Shown here in pieces: positions 8,751-16,913 of a DNA stretch of 64,000 nt. The DNA lies in NCBI RefSeq assembly GCF_001417735.1, contig NZ_BBUZ01000028.1, positions 124,001 through 188,000 of the forward strand. Direction: 5' to 3'. Numbering within the stretch: position 1 is the first letter of the stretch; each line of letters begins with the position of its first letter. The translations under genes and the position numbers were made by a program. The notes beneath the pieces were generated by a model. The model saw nothing but the letters and a program-made list of their open reading frames with translations, made no database searches and was not told where the DNA came from. The DNA comes from Streptomyces sp. NBRC 110028 (lineage in GTDB: Bacteria > Actinomycetota > Actinomycetes > Streptomycetales > Streptomycetaceae).

Positions 8751-9911
8751 GTGACACGTAAGACCGTGCGGATCGCCATGAACGGTGTGACCGGCCGGAT
8801 GGGATACCGCCAGCACCTCGTCCGGTCGCTCCTCGCCATCCGCGAACAAGGCGGCGTCGACCTCGGCGACGGCAGTGTGCTGTGGCCCGAACCGCTGCTC
8901 GTCGGCCGCCGCGAGCACGCCCTGAAGGAGATGGCCGAGCGCCACGGCCTCGACCCCGTCGCCGACGTCTCCACCGACCTGGACGCCGTGCTCGCCGACG
9001 ACAGCGTCGACATCTACTTCGACGCGCAGGTCACCGCCGCCCGTGAGGAGGCCATCAAGAAGGCCCTCGCGGCGGGCAAGCACATCTACACCGAGAAGCC
9101 CACCGCCACCGGCCTCGACGGCGCCCTCGAACTGGCCCGGCTCGCCCAGGCCGCCGGCGTCAAGCACGGCGTCGTCCAGGACAAGATCTTCCTGCCGGGG
9201 CTGCTGAAGCTGAAGCGGCTCATCGACGGCGGCTTCTTCGGGAAGATCCTCTCGATCCGCGGCGAGTTCGGCTACTGGGTCTTCGAAGGCGACTGGCAGA
9301 GCGCCCAGCGCCCCTCGTGGAACTACCGCGCCGAGGACGGCGGCGGCATCGTCGTCGACATGTTCCCGCACTGGGAGTACGTCCTGCACGAGCTGTTCGG
9401 CCCCGTCCGCACCGTCCAGGCCCAGACCACCACCCACATCCCGCACCGCTGGGACGAGCAGGGCAAGCCGTACGACGCCACCGCCGACGACGCGGCCTAC
9501 GGCATCTTCCAGCTCGAGGGCGGCGCCATCGCCCAGATCAACTCCTCCTGGGCGGTCCGCGTCAACCGCGACGAGCTGGTCGAGTTCCAGGTCGACGGCA
9601 CCGAGGGCTCCGCCGTCGCGGGCCTGCGCAACTGCCGCGTCCAGCACCGCTCGGCCACCCCCAAGCCGGTCTGGAACCCCGACCTCCCGGCCACCGAGTC
9701 CTTCCGCGACCAGTGGCAGGAGATCCCGGACAACGAGGAGTTCGACAACGGCTTCAAGGCCCAGTGGGAACTGTTCCTGCGCCACGTCGCCCTGGACGAG
9801 CCCTGGCGCTGGGACCTGCTGGCCGGTGCGCGCGGCGTCCAGCTCGCCGAGCTGGGCCTCGCGTCCTCGGCGGAGGGCCGCCGGCTGGACGTGCCGGAGC
9901 TGACGCTGTGA
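8751..9911 (+). CDS. Gfo/Idh/MocA family oxidoreductase
   Basis: A 386-residue dehydrogenase. GTG 8751 is preceded by GAGGAG at 8735-8740. The N terminus (NGVTGRMGYRQHL) is an unusual variant of the Rossmann glycine loop, and the EKP motif is present in IYTEKPTATG. It is first in a three-gene operon with DUF993 and a sugar phosphate isomerase. This set is seen in actinobacteria with Gfo/Idh enzymes acting on sugars or glycosides; the substrate is unknown. Confidence 0.87.
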   Translation: MTRKTVRIAMNGVTGRMGYRQHLVRSLLAIREQGGVDLGDGSVLWPEPLLVGRREHALKEMAERHGLDPVADVSTDLDAVLADDSVDIYFDAQVTAAREEAIKKALAAGKHIYTEKPTATGLDGALELARLAQAAGVKHGVVQDKIFLPGLLKLKRLIDGGFFGKILSIRGEFGYWVFEGDWQSAQRPSWNYRAEDGGGIVVDMFPHWEYVLHELFGPVRTVQAQTTTHIPHRWDEQGKPYDATADDAAYGIFQLEGGAIAQINSSWAVRVNRDELVEFQVDGTEGSAVAGLRNCRVQHRSATPKPVWNPDLPATESFRDQWQEIPDNEEFDNGFKAQWELFLRHVALDEPWRWDLLAGARGVQLAELGLASSAEGRRLDVPELTL

Positions 9912-11065
9912 CCCTCCACCTCCCCGCGCCGGGCGGCACCACCCGCCCCTACGAGCCCCGCACCGAACCGCTCTCCCCGACGACCGGGGCCCCGCTCACC
10001 TCCCGCGTCGTCTTCTCGGCCGCCCACGTGGTCGCCGACCCGTACGCCGACGTCAGTCCCGACAGCCCCGCCGCCGTCGACTGGGACGCCACCCTCGCCT
10101 TCCGCCGCCACCTGTGGTCGCACGGGCTCGGCGTCGCCGAGGCCATGGACACCGCCCAGCGCGGCATGGGGCTGGACTGGGCGGGCGCCGCCGAGCTGAT
10201 CCGCCGTTCGGCGGCCGAGGCGAAGGCGGCCGGCGGCCGCATCGCCTGCGGTGTCGGCACCGACCAGCTGCCGCCCGGGGACCGCACCCTGGACGAGGTC
10301 CGCGCCGCCTACGAGGAACAGCTCGCCGTCGTCGAGGCCTCCGGCGCCCAGGCGATCCTGATGGCCTCCCGCGCCCTGTGCGCCGCCGCCAAGGGCCCGG
10401 ACGACTACCTCGACGTCTACGGCCATCTGCTGCGCCAGGCCACCGAGCCGGTCGTCCTGCACTGGCTGGGCCCGATGTTCGACCCGGCCCTGGAGGGCTA
10501 CTGGGGCAGCGCCGACCTGGACGCCGCCACCCGCACCTTCCTCGACGTCATCGCCGCCCACCCCGACAAGGTCGACGGCATCAAGGTCTCCCTGCTGGAC
10601 GCCCAGCGCGAGATCGACCTGCGGCGCAAGCTCCCCCACGGGGTGCGCTGCTACACCGGCGACGACTTCAACTACCCCGAGCTGATCGCGGGCGACGACC
10701 GCGGCTTCAGCCACGCCCTGCTGGGCATCTTCGACCCGCTGGGCCCGCTCGCCGCCGAGGCCGTACGCCGCCTGGACACCGGCGACACCGCGGGCTTCCG
10801 CGCCCTGCTCGACCCCACCGTGGAACTCTCCCGCCACCTCTTCCAGGCCCCGACCCGCTACTACAAGACCGGCGTGGTCTTCCTGGCCTGGCTGGCGGGC
10901 CACCAGTCGCACTTCACCATGGTGGGCGGCCTGCAGTCGGCCCGTTCGCTGCCGCACCTGGCGCGGGCGTACGAACTGGCCGACGGACTCGGTCTGTTCC
11001 CGGACCCGGCCCTGGCGGAGTCCCGTATGAAGCACCTGCTGTCCGTCCATGGAGTCGCCCAATGA
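9908..11065 (+). CDS. DUF993 family protein (DapA/aldolase-like)
   Basis: A 385-residue protein of the DUF993 family, distantly related to dihydrodipicolinate synthase-type TIM-barrel aldolases. GTG 9908 overlaps the preceding stop as GTGA. KVDGIKVSLLD near residue 220 contains a Lys positioned like a Schiff-base lysine, and TGDDFNYPEL follows. It probably performs an aldol or retro-aldol step on the product of the oxidoreductase; this is inference from family and context. Confidence 0.75.
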   Translation: MTLHLPAPGGTTRPYEPRTEPLSPTTGAPLTSRVVFSAAHVVADPYADVSPDSPAAVDWDATLAFRRHLWSHGLGVAEAMDTAQRGMGLDWAGAAELIRRSAAEAKAAGGRIACGVGTDQLPPGDRTLDEVRAAYEEQLAVVEASGAQAILMASRALCAAAKGPDDYLDVYGHLLRQATEPVVLHWLGPMFDPALEGYWGSADLDAATRTFLDVIAAHPDKVDGIKVSLLDAQREIDLRRKLPHGVRCYTGDDFNYPELIAGDDRGFSHALLGIFDPLGPLAAEAVRRLDTGDTAGFRALLDPTVELSRHLFQAPTRYYKTGVVFLAWLAGHQSHFTMVGGLQSARSLPHLARAYELADGLGLFPDPALAESRMKHLLSVHGVAQ

Positions 11066-11892
11066 GTTCCGTGCCGCGCCTGAGCCTGAACCAGGAAACG
11101 ATCAAGCAGTGGTCGCTGCCGGAGCTGGCGGAGGGCTGCGTCAAGGCGGGCGTCACGGGCGTCGGTCTGTGGCGCGAACCGGTCCAGAAGTACGGAGTGG
11201 AGGCCGCCGCCCGGCTCATCCGCGACGCTGGCCTGACCGTCACCTCGCTGTGCCGCGGCGGATTCTTCACCGCGCTCGACCCCGATGAGCGCGCCGCCGC
11301 CCTCGCCGACAACCGCGCCGCCATCGACGAGGCCGCCACCCTCGGCACCGACACCCTGGTCCTGGTCTCCGGCGGCCTCCCGCCCGGCAGCCGCGACCTG
11401 TTCGCCGCCCGCGAGCGCATCGCCGACGCCCTGGGCGAGCTGGGCCCGTACGCCGCCGAGCGCGGCGTCCGCCTGGCCATCGAACCTCTGCACCCGATGT
11501 ACGCCTCCGACCGCTGCGTGGTCTCCACCCTGGCCCAGGCCCTCGACCTGGCGACCCGCTTCCCGGCCCACCAGGTCGGCGTCGTCGTGGACACCTACCA
11601 CCTGTGGTGGGACGACACCATCGCCGCCCAGATCGCCCGCGCCGGCTCGGAAGGCCGCATCGCCGCCTTCCAGCTCGCCGACTGGATCACACCCCTGCCG
11701 GAGGGCGTGCTGCTGGGCCGGGGCCAGCTCGGCGACGGCGCGGTCGACTTCCGCTGGTTCCGCGAACAGCTCGACGCGACCGGCTACGACGGCCCCATCG
11801 AGGTCGAGATCTTCAACCCGGACCTCTGGGCCCGCGACGGCGCCGAGGTCCTGGCGGAGGTGGCCGACCGCTACCGCGCGCTGGTGCTGTAG
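11062..11892 (+). CDS. Sugar phosphate isomerase/epimerase (xylose isomerase-like TIM barrel)
   Basis: A 276-residue AP-endonuclease-2-fold protein. Candidate metal ligands are the Glu in AIEPLHPM, the Asp and His in VVDTYHLWW, the Gln/Asp in FQLADW and the Glu in IEVEIFN. ATG 11062 overlaps the DUF993 stop as ATGA, so it is the third gene of the operon. These enzymes isomerise or epimerise keto-sugars or dehydrate inososes; the exact substrate is not evident. Confidence 0.85.
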   Translation: MSSVPRLSLNQETIKQWSLPELAEGCVKAGVTGVGLWREPVQKYGVEAAARLIRDAGLTVTSLCRGGFFTALDPDERAAALADNRAAIDEAATLGTDTLVLVSGGLPPGSRDLFAARERIADALGELGPYAAERGVRLAIEPLHPMYASDRCVVSTLAQALDLATRFPAHQVGVVVDTYHLWWDDTIAAQIARAGSEGRIAAFQLADWITPLPEGVLLGRGQLGDGAVDFRWFREQLDATGYDGPIEVEIFNPDLWARDGAEVLAEVADRYRALVL

Positions 11893-11917
11893 CGACCGCC
11901 GTCGGCTGCCCGTTCGC

Positions 11918-12307
11918 CTATGGGACCACCGCTGGGGCCACCGCTGGGGTCACCGCGTATCCGGGCACCGACGGCCACCGCACGGTCAACACCACCGACT
12001 CCTCCTCCGCGCACCAGGAGTGGTCGACGCCGCGCCCCCACACGACGTAATCACCCTGCTGCTCCAGGAGGACGCTGCGGCCGGGCAGCTCGACGCGGAA
12101 GCGGCCGCTGATCAGCACCAGCAGAGCCGTCCGCTCCTCGCCCCGCACCCACTCCGCCCGCTCGTCCCCGGGCGGGTGGACGCCCCACTTGATCTCCACA
12201 TCCTCACTGTGGCGGGGGTCGTCGGCCTCCTTGAAGTGCCCGAGGATCCACCCCCGGTCCAGTGCCGCGTCCTTGCCCGCGTTGCCCACGTACACGTTGT
12301 CGTTCAC
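11918..12307 (-). CDS. Small cupin-like protein (often mislabelled signal peptidase I)
   Basis: A 129-residue soluble protein read from GTG 12307 (first residues NDNVYVGNAG). It contains KWGVHPPGDERAEW, LLVLISGRFRVELPG and YVVWGRGVDHSW, a one-domain cupin-like beta barrel. There is no membrane segment and no Ser/Lys catalytic dyad, so the signal peptidase name sometimes attached to this family is not supported. It stands alone between the sugar operon and the sigma-factor pair. It may bind a small ligand or metal. Confidence 0.7.
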   Translation of the reverse strand: MNDNVYVGNAGKDAALDRGWILGHFKEADDPRHSEDVEIKWGVHPPGDERAEWVRGEERTALLVLISGRFRVELPGRSVLLEQQGDYVVWGRGVDHSWCAEEESVVLTVRWPSVPGYAVTPAVAPAVVP

Positions 12308-12404
12308 GCCTTCGGAAGCTAGCAGGTGGGAGCCCCTGGAGCGCGGGGCGCCGTACGGGCCGGCCGCGATCCCCGCGCTCGGTGCCGATTTCCGCCCCAG
12401 CCGG

Positions 12405-12758
12405 TCAGCGCGGCAGCCCCGGGGCCGGTTTCGAGGGGGACGGCCGGGGGCGGGTGCTGTCGCCCGGGGTGGAGGTGGGGGCGGGGGCGGGGGTGGGGGT
12501 GTCGGAGACGCGGGGGTGGTGGGCCGGCGGCTCCGGACGGCTTCGCCCCGGCGAACCGGGAAGGAGCAGGAAGCACAGGACCGCGGTGGCGGCCGCGGCC
12601 GCGACGACGAGGGACGCGGTCCGCCGGATCCGGCGGGTCCCCCAGGCCCGGCCCACGGGAGGCCGCGCCGGTGACAGATCGTGGGCGGTGATGAGCCGCG
12701 CACGGGCGTCGAGGGCGGTGCGCAGCCGTCGTTCGACGGCGGGACGCCTCGTTGTCAT
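12405..12758 (-). CDS. Putative membrane partner of the ECF sigma factor
   Basis: A 117-residue protein with a cytosolic basic N-terminal half, one membrane segment near residues 49-68 (SLVVAAAAATAVLCFLLL) and a Pro/Thr-rich tail outside. ATG 12758 overlaps the sigma-factor stop as ATGA, so the two are translationally coupled. That is the arrangement of an anti-sigma factor, but no HxxxCxxC zinc motif is present. The role is inferred from position only. Confidence 0.6.
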   Translation of the reverse strand: MTTRRPAVERRLRTALDARARLITAHDLSPARPPVGRAWGTRRIRRTASLVVAAAAATAVLCFLLLPGSPGRSRPEPPAHHPRVSDTPTPAPAPTSTPGDSTRPRPSPSKPAPGLPR

Positions 12759-13405
12759 CGGTCCACCTCCAGCAGCTTCTCGAGGGTGTCCAGCGCGCGG
12801 CTCGCGGTGGACTTCACCGTTCCACGGGACACGCCCAGGGTCTCCGCTATCTGTGCCTCGGTCAGGTCCGACCAGTAGCGCAGCACCAGTACCTCACGCT
12901 GACGCCGGGTGAGTTTCGCCAGCGCGTCCAGAACCTGGCGGTGCTCCTCGGCGAGCAGGAGCCGCTCGTCGACCGGCGCGCCCTGCCCCTGGTGGGGCGG
13001 GGTGTACGCGCGCGCCGTGCGGCGTCTGCGCAGCACGGAGCGGGCGGCGTTGACGACAGCGGTGTGCAGATAGGCGTGCGCGTCCTCCAGGCTGTCCAAC
13101 GCGGAACCGTGCCTGCGGCACACCGCGGCGAAGGCGTCCTGGACGACGTCCTCGGCGGTGTGCTGGTCGTCCACCAGGAACACCGCCAGCCGGACCATGT
13201 CCAGCCGCCGGGCCCGGTACAGATCGGCCAGCGTGGGGCTCGGCTCCCGGCCGTTCCGGCCGCCTTGGCCGTCCCGGCCGTCCACCGGCTTGAGCAGCCG
13301 GAACCGCCGCCGGGCGCGTGGCGGTTCGACGCCCGGCGGCGTGGCGGTCGTCCGGGTGCGGCGGAGCAGCCGGACCCACCACGGCAGGACATGAGTGAGC
13401 TGCAT
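12755..13405 (-). CDS. ECF RNA polymerase sigma factor (SigE/SigM-like)
   Basis: A 216-residue group 4 sigma factor. Region 2 is seen at about residues 60-105 (MVRLAVFLVDDQHTAEDVVQDAF). Region 4 is at about 165-212 (LTRRQREVLVLRYW, then IAETLGVSRGTVKS helix-turn-helix). It has a 55-residue basic N-terminal extension. It is followed by an overlapping membrane-protein gene that may control it. A repeat-rich exported protein is encoded just upstream on the same strand and could belong to the same unit. Confidence 0.88.
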   Translation of the reverse strand: MQLTHVLPWWVRLLRRTRTTATPPGVEPPRARRRFRLLKPVDGRDGQGGRNGREPSPTLADLYRARRLDMVRLAVFLVDDQHTAEDVVQDAFAAVCRRHGSALDSLEDAHAYLHTAVVNAARSVLRRRRTARAYTPPHQGQGAPVDERLLLAEEHRQVLDALAKLTRRQREVLVLRYWSDLTEAQIAETLGVSRGTVKSTASRALDTLEKLLEVDR

Positions 13406-13476
13406 CGTCCTCGTTCACCTCATCGGTGGGCCGGGGCCGGCTCCGGATCCGGCCCCGACCCATCCGGGACTGGCGG

Positions 13477-13884
13477 CTAGGGGCGGGCCGGAGCGGAGGG
13501 CACCGGCTTGGGGTGTGCGGAGCCGGGGACGGACGGGACGGGCTTGGGCTGGGTGTCGTCGGGGGTGGAGGGCACGGGCTTGGGGTGCGTGGAGCCGGGG
13601 ACGGACGGGACGGGCTTGGGCTGGGTGTCGTCGGGGGTGGAGGGCACGGGCTTGGGGTGTGCGGAGCCGGGGACGGACGGGACGGGCTTGGGCTGGGTGT
13701 CGTCCGGGGCGGACGGCACCGGCACCGGGGTGGACGTGCTCGATGTGGTGGCCGGTCGCGCGTGGTCGGCGGTGGCCGCCTGGGCGGCCATGCCGCCGCC
13801 CACGAGCAGGGCGATGCCGGCGGCCGACCCCAGCACCCAGGTGCGCGCGGGGCGGCTCGGCTTTTGTGCGCGGATGTGCCGCAT
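13477..13884 (-). CDS. Exported Pro-rich repeat protein
   Basis: A 135-residue protein starting at ATG 13884 (MRHIRAQK). A basic N terminus is followed by a hydrophobic segment and AQAATADHA, a signal peptide or membrane anchor. The rest is Pro/Ser/Thr-rich and built from three copies of a 24-residue unit (two 12-mers of the type PKPVPSxPxxxx). Such low-complexity regions usually span or coat the cell wall. It lies 71 bases upstream of the sigma-factor gene. The function is unknown. Confidence 0.6.
   Translation of the reverse strand: MRHIRAQKPSRPARTWVLGSAAGIALLVGGGMAAQAATADHARPATTSSTSTPVPVPSAPDDTQPKPVPSVPGSAHPKPVPSTPDDTQPKPVPSVPGSTHPKPVPSTPDDTQPKPVPSVPGSAHPKPVPSAPARP
13499..13714. repeat. 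Three tandem 72-bp coding repeats
   Basis: Near-identical copies begin at 13499, 13571 and 13643. Each encodes 24 residues of the exported Pro-rich protein on the minus strand. The period is a multiple of three, so copy-number change would keep the frame. Confidence 0.85.
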
Positions 13885-14144
13885 AGGGACGACTCCAAGA
13901 GGTCGGGGGAACGCTGACGGGTCAGGCGGCGCCGGAGGCCGGAAGACCCACCCCGGAAACCCGCCTTCACCCCACCAGACGTGCGGCCCCACCCGGGGTT
14001 GTCGCGGCCACCCGGAAATTTTTCCGCGACGGCGGGGCCACCTCTCCGCGGCGCCGGAGCAAGCCGATCAACCCCCGGGGCGCGAGCCGCGTCACTCACA
14101 CCACGGGGGCCACCCGGGCCCCACGGCGACCCGGAGGTCTGCGG

Positions 14145-14761
14145 ATGAGACAGAGAACGGCACGCGGGGGCTTATGCGCCCTGGTGGTGAGCCTGGCCGT
14201 GGGCGCCGCCACCCTCGCGCCCGCGCACGCCGCCACGACGGACGGCCACGAGGCCACGCGTGACGCGCTGCGGGAGTGGGTGGAGGAGGGCGGGATGCCC
14301 GGGGTGGCTGCCCGGGCTGGTCCGGGGCAACGGGAACGACGGTGGCGGGATCACCCTGCGGCGCCTGCTCAACCACACCAGCGGCCTCCACAACTACACC
14401 GACGACCCGGACTTCCAGGCCAACACCTCCGGCGGCGGCTTCCCCGAGCACCGCTACGACACCTACACGCCCGAGGATTTGGTGGCGGTCGCGATGAAGC
14501 ATCCGCCACACTCCGCGCCGGGCGGGGAGCCGCGGTACTCGAACACCGACTACGTCCTCGCGGGGATGGTCATCGAGAAGGCGACGGGAACACTCCTACG
14601 CGCGGGAGGCGACGCGGCGGATCATCAAACCGCTGAAGCTGCGCGAAACGTCGTTCCCCGGCACCAGCCCGCGGACGCCCAGGCCGCACCCCGTCGCGTA
14701 CTCATGGCTCCACGACGACTCCCCCGGCGCCCCGGTCCACGACGGAGTTCTGCGGACCTGA
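14145..14761 (+). pseudogene. Degenerate class C serine hydrolase (beta-lactamase/DD-peptidase family)
   Basis: ATG 14145 begins a good signal peptide (to about AHAATTDG), then REWVEEGGMPGVAA. The frame shifts to ITLRRLLNHTSGLHNYT, TYTPEDLV and YSNTDYVLAGMVIEKATG. It shifts again near 14595 to ARRAT-type sequence ending LRETSFPGTSPRT and LHDDSPGAP before TGA 14759-14761. The SxxK catalytic segment between GMPGVAA and the HTSGL region is missing, and the C-terminal domain is cut short. This is a dead gene with at least two frameshifts and an internal deletion. Confidence 0.85.
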
Positions 14762-14885
14762 AGTAACGGATCAATAACTTCAGAAAATCGTGCAACCCTT
14801 CCGCACCCTGGCCGGTCGTACCTGGCATCGGGCTTCCTGGGAGGGGATCTGGGGGGATTTCAGAGGAAGCCCTGGGGAGGGGAAA

Positions 14886-14917
14886 CGAGGGGCCTGGTCG
14901 ACGGACCGGGCCCCTCG
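14886..14917 (-). terminator. Hairpin terminator of the LCP gene
   Basis: Inverted repeat with about 14-bp arms (CGAGGGGCC... and ...GGGCCCCTCG) around a GACG loop, 31 bases past the LCP stop on the minus strand. No U-tract follows, which is usual in Streptomyces. Confidence 0.7.
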
Positions 14918-14947
14918 AAACGCGTCTCCGCCTTGTCCTGGGGGTGC

Positions 14948-16060
14948 CTAGCGCAGGTCGCGGCTCAGGGGGCGGTCGTGCCTCAGCTCGCCGAAGAGCT
15001 TGTTCGCCCGCGCGGTGTTCCACCGTACGGCGCTGCCCTTCGAGGTCCGGAAACCCAGGCTGGAGACGGGGACGTTGATCCGCTGCCCGTGGCCGGCCGT
15101 CACGCCCTTCATCGCCTCGAACAGCGACAGGAGATCGGGCATGCTCATGCCCTTGTCGACGATGAGGGTGTCCAGCCCCGCGCGTATCGTCGGATAGAGC
15201 GTGAACGGGTCGAGTGCGACACCCGGCGTGGCGGCCTTGTGGGCGAGCGCGGCGAGGAATTTCTGTTGATTCTTGGAACGTCCGAGGTCTCCCTGGGCCT
15301 CTTGGTGACGCTGCCGGACGAATGCGAGCGCCTGGGCGCCATCGAGGTTGTGACAGCCCTTCTTCAGATTCAGCCCCGACTTCTCGTCCTTGACATTCTT
15401 CTTCACGCACATGTCCACGCCACCGACCGCGTTCACCAGACCCACGAAGCCCGCGAACCCTATTTCCGCGTAGTGGTTGATGCGCAGACCCGTATTGCGC
15501 TCGATGGTGCGGATGAGTAAATCGGGACCGCCCAGCGAGTACGCCGCGTTCAGCTTGTTCCGGGCCGCGCGGTAGTGCTTGCCGGTCTCGGGACGGATGA
15601 AGGAGGGAATGGTCACCCAGGAGTCACGCGGGAGGCTCATCAAGGTGCTGCCGTGGGCACCGGTGTGGAGCACCATCACCGAGTCGGTGCGGCCGCCGTC
15701 GGCGGAGCCGGTGTGCAGTTGCTTCTTGGTGGCGCCGGACAGTCCGTTGCGGCTGTCGGAGCCCACGATCAGATAGTTGGTCCCCTTGCCGTGCGGCGGG
15801 CGGTCCGCGGCGGCCTTGTCGAGGTCGACCCGGCGGTCGAGGGCGCTGTCGGCCCAGACGTAGGTGCCCGCGGCTGCCAGGAGCGGCAGGCGGAGCAGGA
15901 GGGTCACCGTCCGCGCGATCCGGCGCCGCCGGCTGGCGGGCTGCCTGGGCGGTCTGCGTCTGAGGGACGGGCCTCCGCCGGAGCCCGTCCCGCCCCCGCG
16001 CTGGGGCGGGACGCCCGGCCATCCCGCGGCCCCCGGGGGTGCCTCTATGTCTTTCGTCAA
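14948..16060 (-). CDS. LytR-CpsA-Psr (LCP) family cell-wall glycopolymer ligase
   Basis: About 370 residues: a basic Pro/Gly/Arg-rich cytosolic part, a membrane segment (TLLLRLPLLAAAGTYVWA) and an extracellular LCP domain. Family signatures are LIVGSDSRNG, SLPRDSWV, LNAAYSLGG, IERNTGLRINHY and ALAFVRQRH. LCP proteins transfer glycopolymers from lipid carriers to peptidoglycan. The start is uncertain: TTG 16060 overlaps the stop of an IS110-type transposase remnant and has no good ribosome binding site. The original 5' end may have been replaced by the insertion. Confidence 0.83.
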   Translation of the reverse strand: MTKDIEAPPGAAGWPGVPPQRGGGTGSGGGPSLRRRPPRQPASRRRRIARTVTLLLRLPLLAAAGTYVWADSALDRRVDLDKAAADRPPHGKGTNYLIVGSDSRNGLSGATKKQLHTGSADGGRTDSVMVLHTGAHGSTLMSLPRDSWVTIPSFIRPETGKHYRAARNKLNAAYSLGGPDLLIRTIERNTGLRINHYAEIGFAGFVGLVNAVGGVDMCVKKNVKDEKSGLNLKKGCHNLDGAQALAFVRQRHQEAQGDLGRSKNQQKFLAALAHKAATPGVALDPFTLYPTIRAGLDTLIVDKGMSMPDLLSLFEAMKGVTAGHGQRINVPVSSLGFRTSKGSAVRWNTARANKLFGELRHDRPLSRDLR

Positions 16061-16361
16061 GCGAGGCGTGGGGTTCGGGGTTCGTAGAAGGTGCCGTCGC
16101 GGAGCATGGCGAACAGCACGCTGATGCGGTGGCGGGCCAGGCGGAGAAGTGCCTGGGTGTGGGTCTTTCCGCGGGCCCGGCACCGGTCGTAGTAGGAACG
16201 GGAGGCGGGATCGTGCAGTGCTGCGAACGCGGACAGGAACATCGCGCGTTTGAGCTGCCGGTTGCCGCCTCGTGGTGCGTGTTCGCCGTGGATCGAGGTT
16301 CCCGACGACTTCGTTGTCGGGGCGAGGCCGGCGTAGGAGGCGTTCGCCGTGACAAAGAACT
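16057..16361 (-). mobile_element. 3' remnant of an IS110-family transposase
   Basis: The translation contains ASYAGLAPTTKSSGTS, EHAPRGGNRQLKRAMFLS, FAALHDPASRSYYDR and ISVLFAMLRDGTFYEPR, the C-terminal Transposase_20 signature of IS110/IS116/IS902 elements. Only about 100 C-terminal residues are recognisable. The N-terminal DEDD catalytic domain is absent, and upstream sequence to 16443 is unrelated. It is a truncated, inactive copy lying directly against the 5' end of the LCP gene. Confidence 0.85.
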
Positions 16362-16514
16362 CACTTATGGCCGAAGGGCGGCAGTGGCGCCGAGGGCGGT
16401 TGACAGGTCGGCGCATTTGATGATCGAATCGCCAACCTCTCAACCGCGAGCCGGAATACGGTTATTCGCGCCGCCGTTGAATTTATTTCGCCGCATCGTT
16501 TTCGGCGGAGTGAT

Positions 16515-16913
16515 TCAGAACGGCACGCCGCACCGCAGCAGTACGTTCGCGTACGGCCGCGCCTCACCGGTCCGTACGACCAGCTTCGCCGTGGCCGTCC
16601 GGGACTTCAGCTCCTCGTGGGACACGAGATCCAGCGCGGGGTAGGGGAAGCAGGCGTCGAGCAGGGCCATCGCCGCCGGGTTGTGCTCGCTCACCTCCTG
16701 CGCCGCGACCGCCCCCTCGGTCACCAGCTCGTCCAGCAGCCCGGTCAGCACCTGCTCGAAGGACGGCACACCCTCCCTGAAGGCGAGGTCGACGACGACG
16801 GGACCGCAGGACGGTATCGGCAGGCCCGCGTCGCACACCATCACCGTGTCGGTGTGGCCCAGCAGCGCGATACCCGCGCTGAGATGACGGTTGAGGATCC
16901 CCGCGCGCTTCAC
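16515..16913 (-). CDS. rbsD: D-ribose pyranase RbsD
   Basis: A 132-residue enzyme interconverting beta-pyranose and furanose forms of ribose before phosphorylation. The family start MKRAGILNRHLSAGIA is present; the catalytic His is residue 20 (LLGHTD), and the C-terminal RTGEARPYANVLL matches the sugar-binding tail. ATG 16913 overlaps the rbsK stop as ATGA. It is the last gene of the ribose operon. Confidence 0.93.
   Translation of the reverse strand: MKRAGILNRHLSAGIALLGHTDTVMVCDAGLPIPSCGPVVVDLAFREGVPSFEQVLTGLLDELVTEGAVAAQEVSEHNPAAMALLDACFPYPALDLVSHEELKSRTATAKLVVRTGEARPYANVLLRCGVPF

Noticed and set aside
11918..12307. Signal peptidase I
   Set aside because: The protein has no membrane segment and no catalytic Ser/Lys motif; its sequence looks like a small cupin barrel.
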